From Meandrina meandrites (Eukaryota > Cnidaria > Anthozoa > Scleractinia > Meandrinidae), in NCBI GenBank assembly GCA_963693305.1, contig OY855908.1, forward strand, positions 29,446,305 to 29,510,304: DNA of 64,000 bases. The letters are read 5' to 3'. Below the pieces are notes generated by a model. It was not told the DNA's origin. It ran no database searches and saw only the letters and a list, made by a program, of their open reading frames with translations. The translations under genes and the position numbers were made by a program. Shown here in pieces: positions 18,854 through 29,388 of this stretch (position 1 is the stretch's first letter; every line of letters starts with the position of its first letter).

Positions 18854-19063
18854 CTAATTGCTTGGTAAAAGAAGATTTATTACATCTTGTGGACTCATTT
18901 TTTTCATTTGCGCGATAATGTGTTCTATTGCAATTGGTGGGCGCTCTTGTTTGGTGAGGGGTGAGTGAAACACTTCATAATTGGGTCGCCTCTTTTGTTT
19001 ATATTTACTTACTTTTGGTTTTCTCATGCTTTGATTTGTAATACCGCTTCTTCCTCTTCCCAT
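18854..19063 (-). CDS. small basic protein at the right end, 69 residues
   Basis: Starts MGRGRSGITNQSMRKPK, very basic in the first 30 residues, with a C-terminal amphipathic helix (EHIIAQMKKMSPQDVINLL). Its TATAAAA box (19071-19077) lies within the right inverted repeat, 7 nt from the ATG, matching the box in the left repeat that precedes polB. Both end genes therefore share the repeat-borne promoter. Unknown function; small size keeps confidence moderate. Confidence 0.6.
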   Translation of the reverse strand: MGRGRSGITNQSMRKPKVSKYKQKRRPNYEVFHSPLTKQERPPIAIEHIIAQMKKMSPQDVINLLLPSN

Positions 19064-19070
19064 CTCTGTG

Positions 19071-19356
19071 TTTTATACTGCACGGTGTCAATTCTCTAAT
19101 TGCTTGTCCCCGCCTCGGGTTTCACTCCCTTTCGCTCCCTTTCTTTTCCCAAGTAGTATTGTAGGAGTCAAACGAATACTACTTTGGTAAACCTAAATTT
19201 TCACCCTCTTTACGGGACTATAGTCAGGGATTAAAGCCAAACCTTGCGAGCTATGTGAGCATGGTTTGGCTTTGGTCCCTGACTACTAGTCTCGTGAAGA
19301 GGTGAAAAATATAGGTGCACCCAAAGTGGTATTCGTTTGACTCCTACAATACTACT
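19071..19356 (-). repeat. right terminal inverted repeat
   Basis: Ungapped reverse complement of 3401-3686 with one mismatch. The outer 205 bp (19152-19356) form the same hairpin palindrome as on the left. Confidence 0.97.
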
Positions 19357-19362
19357 ACTCTA
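19357..19362. repeat. right target-site duplication (ACTCTA)
   Basis: Copy of 3396-3401 directly after the right end CAATACTACT. Confidence 0.8.
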
Positions 19363-20100
19363 GTAAATTCCTGAAGCGATAATATCGCAATAATATCCAA
19401 GATCATCGCGCCCAAGAAGGAGGAAGGGGATATCTAAGTAGATTCTAGTAGATTCTAAAGCGATAATATCGCGATAATATCTGTTATTATACATTAGAAT
19501 TACTTTGAAACATGTGATTGGTCGAGAGCATTCAGTCAATATACAGTAGCATGTGAACTTGACATGATAACCCAATATCTGCAGTAGATATTGGGTTATC
19601 ATGTCGAGTTCAAAGTCCACCTAGTTTCCAAGCCCCTCATCCGTATAGTGCTGTCAAACTTTTGAAAATATGGCTAGGCGATTCGCCTCCGTTTGCGAAT
19701 AGGAATTGAACGTTTTGATCGAGAACAACAAAAACAAGTGAAAAATTTCTGAATGATTATTTGAGGGAGAAGAACCTGTAAGCGCACATTTGGAATTAAA
19801 GCCGTTTTGCATCAGACTAAAAGTCTTCGTTTGCAAATTGTTTGAAAACGTATAATAAAACAATGATTGAATTCGGTTTTCGCATGATATCGTGAATTAT
19901 CAAAACCGAGGTCTGTGTTATCTGCTTCAGCCTTCGGCTTCGGCAGATAACACAGACCTCGGTTTTGATAAGTCACGATATCATGCTCAACCTCATCCAA
20001 TAATTGCTTAATATCATCGTACCGAGAAAGGAAGAAGGGGGTATCTAAGTGGACTCCAGAAGATTCTAAAGCGATAATATCGCTTAACACTGCGCGATAT
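19363..20100. repeat. cluster of short GATAATATCGC repeats and two foldbacks
   Basis: Related blocks with GGGGATATCTAAGT and AAAGCGATAATATCG occur at about 19386-19470 and 20000-20090; the Polinton split a third. Two strong palindromes lie between: 19555-19611 (26-bp arms around TATTGGGTTATCATGTC) and 19882-19985 (about 44-bp arms containing CCGAGGTCTGTGTTATC). No gene. Confidence 0.75.
19882..19985. repeat. 104-bp foldback element
   Basis: Near-perfect palindrome starting GCATGATATCG and ending CGATATCATGC, with a GCTTCAGCC-type loop. The arms differ by about two bases. I recall this sequence type as a common cnidarian foldback. Confidence 0.8.
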
Positions 20101-20804
20101 TTTGAGCTTTCGAATTTGCACTGAGATAAATCCTTCTTTGAGTCAAATGAAATATTTGCGTGTACCAATCAATTTATATTTCAGCTATTGACTCCCGAGT
20201 TCGAACAAAACAATGAAGGAAAGCTTTTCTGCAAGAGAAGTGCTTGGCGTTCATACCGTGGTTTCGTGTCGCACGTCCTGATCACGTGCAAGTCCGTGTC
20301 GCCCCAGGGAGTTATACAGTTTTGACGCGACGCGTGATAAGTTCTCGTCGAATATAAATTTGCATTTCGATTGGACTCGGCTATAACCATATCTTTTATG
20401 CTTTACTGTGTATAGGCGAATCATTGTTTACATTTTTTCCTCATTAGCATACGTTTCTCGTTTACTAATCAAGTTATAAAAATATCATTTCTGAATATCG
20501 AAAGGACATAGCACAATAAACTTCCCGAAAATTTCAATCCGAAATACCAAATGTTCTTTGAAATGTGCAGCGTTGAAAACTTGAAATTTTACAAAGAATT
20601 GACAGAATGGGCTCATTAACATTTTGCACCTTAGGAATTTTGCATTCTCCTTTGGCTGCTATCGCCTAAAGTATTACATGCAAAGAGCTAAATACTGCAC
20701 CTGCTACTAAGTTTAACAAGCTCTTTCAGTTATCAGGAAGTAAATTTTTGCTAAGTATGCTGCGTTTTTTGTCAAATGTTTATACTAATGAAGTCTGTTC
20801 GAGT

Positions 20805-20960
20805 TAAATGTGCCAATCGATACCAATCGATGAACGGTTTTTGTGTGGTTATCGATTGATCATCGATTGACCGATACCAATTAACTAATTTTATCGATTG
20901 ATATCGATTGATCGATTGGTTTTCCGATCATCGGTTTTCATCGATTGGATACCCCGGGAT
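20805..20960. repeat. ATCGATTGAT-rich degenerate repeat
   Basis: Dense ATCGATTG and CAATCGAT words. The same words make the subterminal parts of the element at 33617-34671, so this may be a solo end of that family. Confidence 0.55.
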
Positions 20961-21948
20961 GTACTGCTTTGGTTATATTTTTTCCCGTATCTAGCAAGAA
21001 TGATTCTCCGTAAGTAGAAATAAAGTAGTAACCGTTTATATAGGTGTTTTCTGTTTTGTATGTAAACAGCGTCCAAGGTTATTTTCCCCGTGTATTTATT
21101 AACAAAATCACTGCTTATATGTAGCATAGCTAGTGACAGTTTTTATTGAGAGCAAAAAATAATGGCCGATGATTTTGAAAAGATTCAAGCTGTACTTCAG
21201 GTCGCACTGTTAGAACAACGGTAAAACTGCCACCTCGACTTTCGAAGGTTTAAAACGCTTCTTATTATTGACGTTATTGACAATCAAGATTAAAAAAAAT
21301 GAACACTGACGTCACGAGTGATACATTTAACAATTAAACACTCGATAATTCTTTCAGCTGTTGAATAAAAAGAACTCAATATGCCTAAAAAGAATCAGTA
21401 CCCAGGCGTCCTCGGCTCAACTGTGTCTGGGCTCTATTTCAAGTACCGGAAATAATAACTGAATATTATCATAAAAATAGAGTACGGAACTTGATATAGT
21501 GTATGGGTTATTGGGCAATCTATTTGCGTTGGCTCTTTCGCTGGCTTCATTTAGACTCGCTACACCGTGCTGAAGAGTCCCAATAAGGACGAAACAGCTG
21601 TCAACGGTGAAACGGTTGTAATCCTGCTATATCGGTTCTAGTGGTGTTGGTGCCTCAGAGTTTACTCTTTTACGTAGTATGATCAGCCTTGCAGTATTGT
21701 TTGTCAGTAGATATCCCATTATCCTCTGCGCTGTATATATTTTCGCGATTCCTTCCTTTGTGCACATTTCTCGTACGACATCACTTGTCTTGTCAGGGAA
21801 GTTATTTAATCTGTTCAGCACGTCATGGCCAACCCACCGCTAATTTTACCACCGTTGCAAGTCGGAGTACAAGAAGTTCCAGCAAATATTCAGGCTGTTC
21901 CTCAAGCTGCTGTTCCTGAATTGCGGTCGGCTAAATCTGCTAACGAAT

Positions 21949-22725
21949 TTGTACCCCACTGAAAAGTTAGTACACGCATTCATCACTTCCAAACTAGAAA
22001 ACGCCAACTCGCTTCTATATGGGCTACCTAAATTTTTGATAGATCGTCTACAAAATGTCCAGAATGCTGCGGCTCGCGTTGTTACTAGAACAAGGAAATA
22101 CGATCATATCAAGCCGGTCTTAAAGCAGTTACACTGCCTTTCAATAAGCCAGCGCATCAACTATAAGATTTTACTTTTAACCTATAAAGCGCTCAACGAC
22201 CAGGCCCCTAGTTACATTACTGAACTGCTAGAGCCTTATGTACCAACCAGAAATCTTCGATCCTCCTCCAAAAACCTCTTGAAAGTACCACCTGTCAAGT
22301 TAATAGGCTATGGTCATAGGTGTTTCTCTTTTGTAGCACCTAGCCTATGGAACTCTCTTCCGAACAATATAAGAACGAGCGGCTCGCTATCAGATTTTAA
22401 GACTTGTATAAAGACATACTTTTTTAACAAATTTTACAACTAGACTTTTGGTTAGTCAGTTAATTAGTAGATTAGATAGTCTAGCTAGTCAGTTAGTCAG
22501 TCACTTAGTTAATTAGTTAAATTAGTCAGTTTAAATTTAAAGGTTTTAATGATTCCTAGTTTTGCTTTCATTTTTACAGCTTAGCTATTTTATTTGTTAG
22601 TAATTTTTTATCACTGATGTAAATTTTTAATGTAAATTTTATTTTTAATAACATTTTTTACTGTAAAGCGCCATGAGCCATGGATATGGCGCTATACAAA
22701 TCTAGTATTATTATTATTATTATAA
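21949..22725 (+). mobile_element. 5'-truncated CR1/L2-type non-LTR retrotransposon
   Basis: A 164-residue frame (21949-22443) matches the C-terminal tail of CR1/L2-type reverse transcriptases: LVHAFITSKLENANSLLYGLP, QNAAARVVT, LHCLSISQRINYKILLLTYKAL and WNSLPNNIR. A 280-bp 3' UTR follows and ends GCGCTATACAAAT then (ATT)n, the usual 3' end of such elements. The frame is open, suggesting a fairly recent copy. The 5' remainder of the element is absent. Confidence 0.85.
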
Positions 22726-22734
22726 ATATGAACC

Positions 22735-23890
22735 CCAGCGGACCAACTCAGCTAGCGGATTTGGACCCTATACGCGGTATTTGGTAGAAATAACAACATA
22801 TACCATTGGTCGAGATGTGTTAGACATGTCTGCCACAGAAGACAAAACTGCAGCGGTACAGGCGTTATTGGCAATTACGGAGTTGTGCAGGGAACTGGGG
22901 CGAGTTTTAAATTTTAACCAATGGATAAACGGACACCAACACATGCAAGATCACATCGAGGTTGGTCATCCTATCAAGTTTTGATGCTTTTAGGATTAAC
23001 AGAGGCCAAGTTATGGACTTTCAAACATTGTTCAAAATCCATACAAACGTCTCCAATTTTTAGACAGCGTCCTCGAAAACCATCACTCTTATTTCTTTTC
23101 TCAGTTTTGAGGCAATTGTAAAATTCTGTCATTGACCTACTATCTGGAGAAGCTGAGATGAAAGTCACTATGTTTGCCCAAACCCTAACCCTCACTCTAT
23201 AATTTACACCGTTGATTGGCTGGTGGTGTTCCTGTGTCCTAGCGGATTTGGCGCCCTGGATTTTTAACCCCGATCTAATTCAGCTAGCGGATTTGGACCC
23301 ACATTTGCGGATTTGAACCCCCTCCAGCAAAAATCGCGTAAGGGAATGAAATCGTGATTAAACTTTTTTTTCGTCACTCAGAGTTTTGTAGATTGAGCAG
23401 GTAGAATAAAAACAAGTTCAACTAATAAACCCCTTAAAGCTTTTTTCGTCAAGTGAGTTTAGACAATAAGACATTACTTGACTCTTATTACATTGTTTTC
23501 TTTGTGTTTTACTTTTCACAAATAGTTCCTTTTTTCTTTATACGTGTTCGACAGTAAAACAGTTTTTCATAACGCCGAGAGTAAGTGCTAGTTTGACTTA
23601 TTCACTGCGAATTTTTTCGGTTATGATATAAGCTTAACAATGTGGCATGGGAAGCTTCGATATCAAGATAATTCTACCAAAAGCGCAAAAAGAAAATTTA
23701 ACTTATTTATGTCCGCATGTGAATTTTACGGGATTGCTTCTTTCTAAATAGTTTTTATTGAAGTATTTGGTGTTATGATCCCAAAGGGCACTGACAAAAA
23801 GGTAAAAAAAACTTACAAATGGAATAAATTATCGATAGAGTAGTCCATAACTGCTAGCGGATTTTGATCCCGGTGTCCAAATCCGCTGTC
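22735..23890. other. gene-free segment with dispersed AGCGGATTTGGACCC words
   Basis: The word occurs at about 22755, 23240 (GGCGCC variant), 23288, 23307 and 23855, and inverted at about 23873. It interrupts the zinc-finger unit just before its GTTCCAGCG block, so this is probably a degenerate insertion. No gene. Confidence 0.45.
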
Positions 23891-24830
23891 CCGCGTTCCA
23901 GCGTTGCAGCGCGAAAGTTGCCGGACTCCGAAGCCTGGGTTCCAGTGTTATCAATGTAATGGTGGCGTACAATTGTGATTTGCTGTGGAAGTTATAAAGA
24001 ATACAAAGCCAAGGTAAGAGAGTCTTTAAAAATACATTTTTCCTATTAAGTTAAGCTATAGAATACAGATCACCTATATGCAACTCACTGAATTGGAATA
24101 CACAGCTTAAAATAACCGCAGGACAGTCGCCGGTCAATAATACAATCGAACCTCAGCTCACAATACTGATAACATTACTCTTTGTATGAACGGCAATCAA
24201 GATCAATCTACCCTAACACGTTTTACTTTTTTCTTTGGGCGTTAGTTAAGTGAATAATGGCTGGAGCCGAACGGTTCAGAATCAATGTTTCGAATGCTTA
24301 TGCCAATGTAGTTTAATACAAACACCTCGAAGCCTGTTCAAAGGAAAGAAAAAACCCTCTGGTCCCGGATATCTTTGACTAAGTTATACACAGTTTACAC
24401 AATCATGGATGTATTGTGCGCATGCAGTTGAATACCCATTCGAGCACTTAGCACTTTGTTCTTCATGACCTTCCATCCTCTGCCGTTTTCGAGTTACTTC
24501 AGATTTGATAAGGGTTTGTTTGTTTGTTTTTTATTTATTTTAAGCGCAGATAGCTAATTTTCCTTGTTCAGAATGAAAAACAACAGGGCCATGATCTTTG
24601 ATGCCGGCCGCGTGCAAAAGCCGAGTGCCATGCAAGCCAACTCGAGGTCCGTATGAATGATATTGGGTTCCGAAGTTTCTTTTGTTACAATACGCAGCTG
24701 ATGACATATAAGATGCTGGCTTACATGGATACAGCATCCACAGAAATTTGAAACGACATAGCGACTCGTCTCACAAAGAGCTCCCCATTCTCCATATGAC
24801 ATAGGTATTCGCTTTTGAACTTTCTTCATA
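23891..24830. other. unit block and spacer before ZNF1
   Basis: 23892-24150 aligns with 32945-33210, 43795-44040 and 56925-57180 in the other units. From about 24150 to 24800 no supported gene is visible; the leftward frame at 24554-24829 has no relative in the other units. Confidence 0.5.
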
Positions 24831-25146
24831 AAAGATATAACTCAAGGCTGTTTTATTTTTACATCGCTAGGAGTTGACAACTCTCTCTGTAGTTTTCCAA
24901 ACTTCCACAACAATTTCTACCTGGTCGTTTCATAAATTATGAAAACAATGTATCAAGGATAGTTTTGCAATACAGCGAGTGTGTACCAGGGCTCCTTCCC
25001 ATGCAATTCCTTGTTCTCTCCACGCATACAGGTTTTGACTAACCGACCCACCGGCTGATCGCTGATACCGATTTTCTGTAATCATTTCCTTAGGAACACG
25101 CAGAAGCATCCACCTTGACATCAGAGTTCATTTAACAAGCAACTCC
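24831..25146 (+). promoter_or_regulatory. conserved upstream region of ZNF1
   Basis: About 250-300 bp before the ATG is strongly conserved before all four zinc-finger genes (37400, 47730 and 58735 onwards), including ATAAATTATG, CAATACAGCGA, GGGCTC and AATCATTTCCTTAGGAA. It probably holds promoter and 5' UTR. No obvious TATA. Confidence 0.6.
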
Positions 25147-26061
25147 ATGCCTCGTCTGAAGGGAGCCAACTGTTACGCGCCTGTTAGCGACGAAGAAAAT
25201 GTCACTGGACGTAAAGTGGCAAAGACTATGACAGTTTTCACGCACAGTGAACAAGCACACAGTGGAATGAAGCGGTATGCATGTAAGTATTGTAAAAAGT
25301 GCTTTAGATTTTCATCAGGTTGCAAGACACACGAACGAACACATACAGGAGTGAAACCGTATTCATGCAAACATTGTAATAAGAGCTTTAGCCAATCGTC
25401 AAGTTGCAAGAAACATGAACGAACACATACAGGAGAGAAGCCGTTTTCATGCAAGCATTGTAATAAGAACTTTAGCAACTCGTCAAATTGCAAGACACAT
25501 GAACGGACGCATACAGGAGAGAAGCCGTTTTCATGCAAGCATTGTAATAAGCGCTTTAGCAATTTGTCACATTGCAAGAGACACGAACGAACACATACAG
25601 GAGAGAAGCCGTTTTCATGCAAGCATTGTAATAAGAGCTTCAGCCAATCGTCAAATTGCAAGAAACATGAACGAACACATATAGGAGTGAAACCGTTTTC
25701 ATGCAAGCATTGTAATAAGTGCTTCAGCACTCTGTCACATTGCAAGAGACATGAACGAACACACACGGGGGTGAAACCGTACACATGCAAGCACTGTAAT
25801 AAGAAATTTACCAGATCAGCATACTGCAAGATCCACGAAAAGCGACACTCACAAGAAAAGTCTTTAAAACAAGGACGTCATCCTCAAGAACCGACGGCAA
25901 CTTCATGTTGCAAAAAGTCCTGTATGTTGTCTTCTTTGACTGACGAAAATTCAAAACAAATTGAAAGCCTCATCTGTTGGATTTGTCAGGAGGAATTTAG
26001 TACTAAGGCATGTATAGTCCAACATTACGATGATCATATGAGGAAGGTAATGCCTACTTAG
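25147..26061 (+). CDS. C2H2 zinc-finger protein ZNF1, 304 residues
   Basis: An intronless gene: a 40-residue N-terminus (MPRLKGANCYAPVSDEEN), seven tandem C2H2 fingers joined by TGEKP/TGVKP linkers, a Lys/Ser-rich spacer and a C-terminal eighth, non-canonical finger (CWICQEEF...HYDDH). Residues expected to contact DNA (-1, 3, 6) vary between fingers: F/G/T, Q/S/K, N/N/T, N/H/R, Q/N/K, T/H/R, R/Y/I. The helix Leu at position 4 is Cys in every finger. A nuclear sequence-specific DNA-binding protein is expected. No KRAB, BTB or SET domain is visible. The ATG is conserved in ZNF2. The 3' half is nearly identical to that of ZNF4. Confidence 0.88.
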   Translation: MPRLKGANCYAPVSDEENVTGRKVAKTMTVFTHSEQAHSGMKRYACKYCKKCFRFSSGCKTHERTHTGVKPYSCKHCNKSFSQSSSCKKHERTHTGEKPFSCKHCNKNFSNSSNCKTHERTHTGEKPFSCKHCNKRFSNLSHCKRHERTHTGEKPFSCKHCNKSFSQSSNCKKHERTHIGVKPFSCKHCNKCFSTLSHCKRHERTHTGVKPYTCKHCNKKFTRSAYCKIHEKRHSQEKSLKQGRHPQEPTATSCCKKSCMLSSLTDENSKQIESLICWICQEEFSTKACIVQHYDDHMRKVMPT

Positions 26062-27235
26062 ATGACATTTTAAGCCACGGAGCCCGTATGTTGATCTGTC
26101 TGGTATGTCCGTTTGTCAATCTGTGGACAAAACTGGGATTGTATCCTGAGAACATGGGTGTTTACCATTCACAAAAAAAATTCGAAAATCTCGGTTGGGA
26201 AAATTTCCGTTCGGGAGGAAACAAGTCTAGTTCGTTGCAGGCTCCTGTCTGTTCTCTGTCTGTTGCTCACTAAATGTCCCGCGAAAGATGTTGATGTTAC
26301 ATGAAATCTTAGAGTCTGATAACTTAGAACATGACGGTGAAGCTAATATCCTTGCAGCAACTGCAACTTTCATGAGATGTGACCAGCCCCGAAATTAAGC
26401 ATATTTCGAATGTTCGTTACCAGCATGTTCAAACGATGAATTTATACCCTGCTCAAAGAAAGCTTGGCTTCGGGCACAAATTCCAGCTTCCATTTAGATG
26501 TGTGGAACAATGGTGATGAAGTTAATCTCTTAGATCTGCTGCAAGTACGCGACAGACAGAGCACTCATATAAACCCTGAAAACGCGCCTGTGAAGAACTT
26601 GCAGAAAACTGACCCTCCATTTTAGTTGAAGCTTAGGAAGGAACCGAGGGAGGCCTGGCTGTGAAAAGGACCGCGAAAGGCTTGGGACTCGAGAAAATGC
26701 GAGAAATCTGTAAAAGGAACACAAATTTCCATTGGGAAAGTTTCCTCTGGAAAAAAAAAAACAGCACTACCTCTTTAGCAATTACGTTTATTTCAAAAAA
26801 TATTTTATTGGAGCGAACCGAAAAGTCGTGTTCCATTTGCATCCCAGCCCTAATTTGCGGAATTTTTTATAAAAGGCAAACATCCACAGGTATAAACGCT
26901 GCCATGTTAGGCCGCTTATTGATTTGTAGTATGAAATTATATTATTATGTGATTACCCATTTATAGATTTGTTTTGCTCATTCTGTCATTTTCTGTGGCA
27001 AGGTTTTCTAGCTTTTGTCACGGGCCCGGGGCTTTTGTCTCGATTTAAGTGTGACATTGTTATTTTTAGCAAAAGAGTGCTGAATAGGAATGCGAAGTAT
27101 TCAGCGGGTTTAGGCTTTAAATGAAGACGTTGACGGAAAAAGCTCGTTCACTAGTTACCCTGTTCACGTTGTTTCTATGTTTTTCCTTTTTTTTCTTCTC
27201 GTTTTGTTCCGCGGCTTGTCAGTGACAGGTTTATA
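26062..27235. repeat. 3' flank of ZNF1, duplicated at 61377-63128
   Basis: Closely matches the ZNF4 3' flank (start GATGACATTTTAAGCCACGG in both) except for a 590-bp insertion in the latter (about 62122-62710). Short frames at 26088 and 26530 occur in both copies only because of the duplication. Confidence 0.85.
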
Positions 27236-28537
27236 ATAAACGGCACGCGATGCATGCAGAAGCGATGACGTTTCACAAGGGGTCTTTGATAATTTTCAGG
27301 ACATTTGTCAAAAAGTTAGGGTACATAAAAGTAACTGACAACTTCTGTGCTGAATGATTGTTCAACAAAAATTGCGTTATCTTGGCGTGACATACGATAT
27401 ACGATATACGATGCAAGGTCAAACGCTGTCTAAAATTGTTTACACCTTTTGTTTTAAAGAATGGAGAGATTTCTGTTTACTAAATCTTATAGAACGCATC
27501 AAATATAATTTGTTTCTTTCGTTTATGCTTTAAATTAGTCCTTTCTAACGGCCCAGGAGTATTTTGCTTTGAGTTCTATGCGACGATTTCTTGTTGAGTT
27601 GACTTGATTTCTTTTCCCAGTATTCGGTTGGAGTGTGTACAATATGCGAGCCAGCGAGTCATGCGAGCCATGCGAGGCAGACCTGCGAGGCACTTAAAAA
27701 TACCAATAAAAAGGCTACCTATACGATCTGTAGGCTAACCGAAGTGCTTTTTTGGCTAACCGGAGTGTTGCTAGGTTAACCAATGTGTTATTTAGGCTAA
27801 CCGAAATGGCTCGCTTGCCTCGCATGACTCGCAAGCCATGTGAACCGGGCAAGCAAGAAATCCCTTATCCCAATATAAAAGCTAACCGCAAGCTACCTAA
27901 GAGCTAACTGTAGGCTAACCGAAGTGCTATTTAGGCTTACCGGAGTGCTATTTAGGCTAACCAATGTGTTTTCAAGTGCCTCGCAGGTCTGCCTCGCATG
28001 GCTCGCTGGCTCGCACATTGTGCATTCCCTTCGGTTCTACAGATCGGTTGATCACAACAGGCAACAGACAACAGACAACAACAGATCCTGTCCACTCGCA
28101 CGGCGAGATTAATCGATCACGTCATCGTCATCGCTTAAAAAAAGGTTTAAGATGGCTCACCTTTTCAACAGATGTTTCAAAACTGCTAATAATCGGTTGC
28201 TTCGTCTGCAGTCACGACAGACATCACTTCTTAACTTTATGCCAAATTTATTCGATAACTGATAAAGTGCAACACTCACTGCAGACTCGAAATCTCAATT
28301 TAACAGCTACAAATGAAATAAGGTTTGCCGATCGGTGATGATACAAGCTGCAAAAAAATATCTTCCTTTGCCAAAAAACAAGATGGCGGATCTCAAAAAG
28401 AATACAACCAATGCACCTAGTTCCCATTGCTCTTCGGTTCAATTCAGGGAGTAATCGTAACACCGTAACACCAAAAATGCCATAAATTCCATCGCTTTTC
28501 CACTTTACAGCATTAACCGATGACGTCATAAAATGAC
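27236..28537. repeat. 1.3-kb segment present in unit 1, absent from unit 4
   Basis: Unit 4 reads straight from GACAGGTTTATAA to AAATGAGATAAGAG (63118-63136), whereas here 1.3 kb separates them. The segment includes the foldback element at 27638-28022. Either an insertion here or a deletion in unit 4. Confidence 0.7.
27638..28022. mobile_element. 385-bp foldback MITE with GGCTAACC internal repeats
   Basis: The ends are inverted: CATGCGAGGCAGACCTGCGA on the left and its complement near 27980-28000, with arms of about 50 bp. The interior has several GGCTAACCGAAGTGCT-type words. A degenerate relative with TTAGCCTAAATA words lies at about 45760-46060. Confidence 0.75.
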
Positions 28538-29388
28538 GTCATCGCTTAAAAATGAGATAAGAGCTTATTTTGTTGTTCATACCATTTATTGAAATCAGAG
28601 GCAACATTTAACAGCTCTAATTATTCTGATTTCGAGCGTTTCGGATACGTTTCATGTGTTTTATGTCCATGTGCTTAATGCTCAAAGTGCTTGCACTGTA
28701 CAAAGAATATATGGTAGGGTGGACGATATTAGGGGCCTCTAGATCGGAGTTCGATATCGAGAACGAGGACGACTTTCGAATTTCAATCCAGTTACGTTCC
28801 CAGATCCCTCACACTTCAATCTCTGTTTCTGACCAGTTAAAAAGGGGTATGAGATTGGTGTGAAATGTGATAATCGAAAGCATAAGCGTGAGGTGAAAAC
28901 AGTCGTACTCGTACTCAATCTCGTGTTCGTGCTCCGATCTGAAGGTTTATATTGCTTCAGCCAGTGTTGCTATTTAATTAGCCGGTCTGAGGTTACCTAA
29001 CCTCCTATGCAGACATTCCTTTGGCTCGTCACGCACTCCACCGCAACATTCGCTGAGGAGGAGTGCCTGACGAACCGAAAGTAGCAGACTGTTGAATCAG
29101 TCCATTAGGAAAAATTAATTGTTAGTTACCGTTATTGTTGAGTTTATATTGAGTTCTTGTTTCATATGGCGACCTTTCATACAGTGAAAGAGGTTTGTTA
29201 CACGAGAAGGGGTTGTCAAAATTTTTCTGTAACGTTACATGTAGCAATCTGGCTATAATTTTCCCATACATAACGGAAATCATGATGATTCTCCGTAAGA
29301 AAAACTAAAATATTAACCGTTTATATAAGTGTTATCTGTTTTGTATATTTTCCGTTCAAAATTGCTGAGTTGCAATTAATAAATCTAC
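28538..29388. repeat. conserved unit block downstream of ZNF1
   Basis: Matches 63128-63972 closely and 39830-40600 and 50490-51240 more distantly. It includes a short inverted pair around CTCGTCACGCACTCC/GGAGTGC (about 29031-29084). No gene; the 69-residue frame at 28654 does not persist in units 2 and 3. Confidence 0.75.

Larger units (their letters stand above)
3401..19356. mobile_element. Polinton/Maverick (polintovirus-type) element, nearly intact
   Basis: A 15,956-bp element with 286-bp terminal inverted repeats (285 of 286 bases identical, no gaps), 5'-AG and CT-3' ends and a 5-6-bp target duplication. The interior holds the Polinton hallmark set: protein-primed PolB, DDE integrase, adenovirus-like cysteine protease, A32/FtsK-type packaging ATPase, double-jelly-roll major capsid and penton-type minor capsid proteins. 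Near-identical repeats and mostly open genes indicate a recent insertion. The TAG in polB at 4777 and the shifted protease frame at about 11690-11698 make this copy possibly non-autonomous. Gene spacing is tight and virus-like, with overlapping stop codons at both convergent junctions. Confidence 0.96.

Noticed and set aside
21825..21962. 45-codon frame (MANPPLILPPLQ start) before the retrotransposon fragment
   Set aside because: Too short, low complexity in Pro/Gln/Val, and no support beyond an ATG; could be a chance frame.
24554..24829. Leftward 91-codon frame upstream of ZNF1
   Set aside because: Cys-rich but not recognised, not repeated in other units and partly within the unit boundary; insufficient support.
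28654..28863. 69-codon frame present at 28654 and 63235
   Set aside because: The two copies are parts of a large duplicated block; units 2 and 3 do not keep the frame, so no coding constraint is evident.
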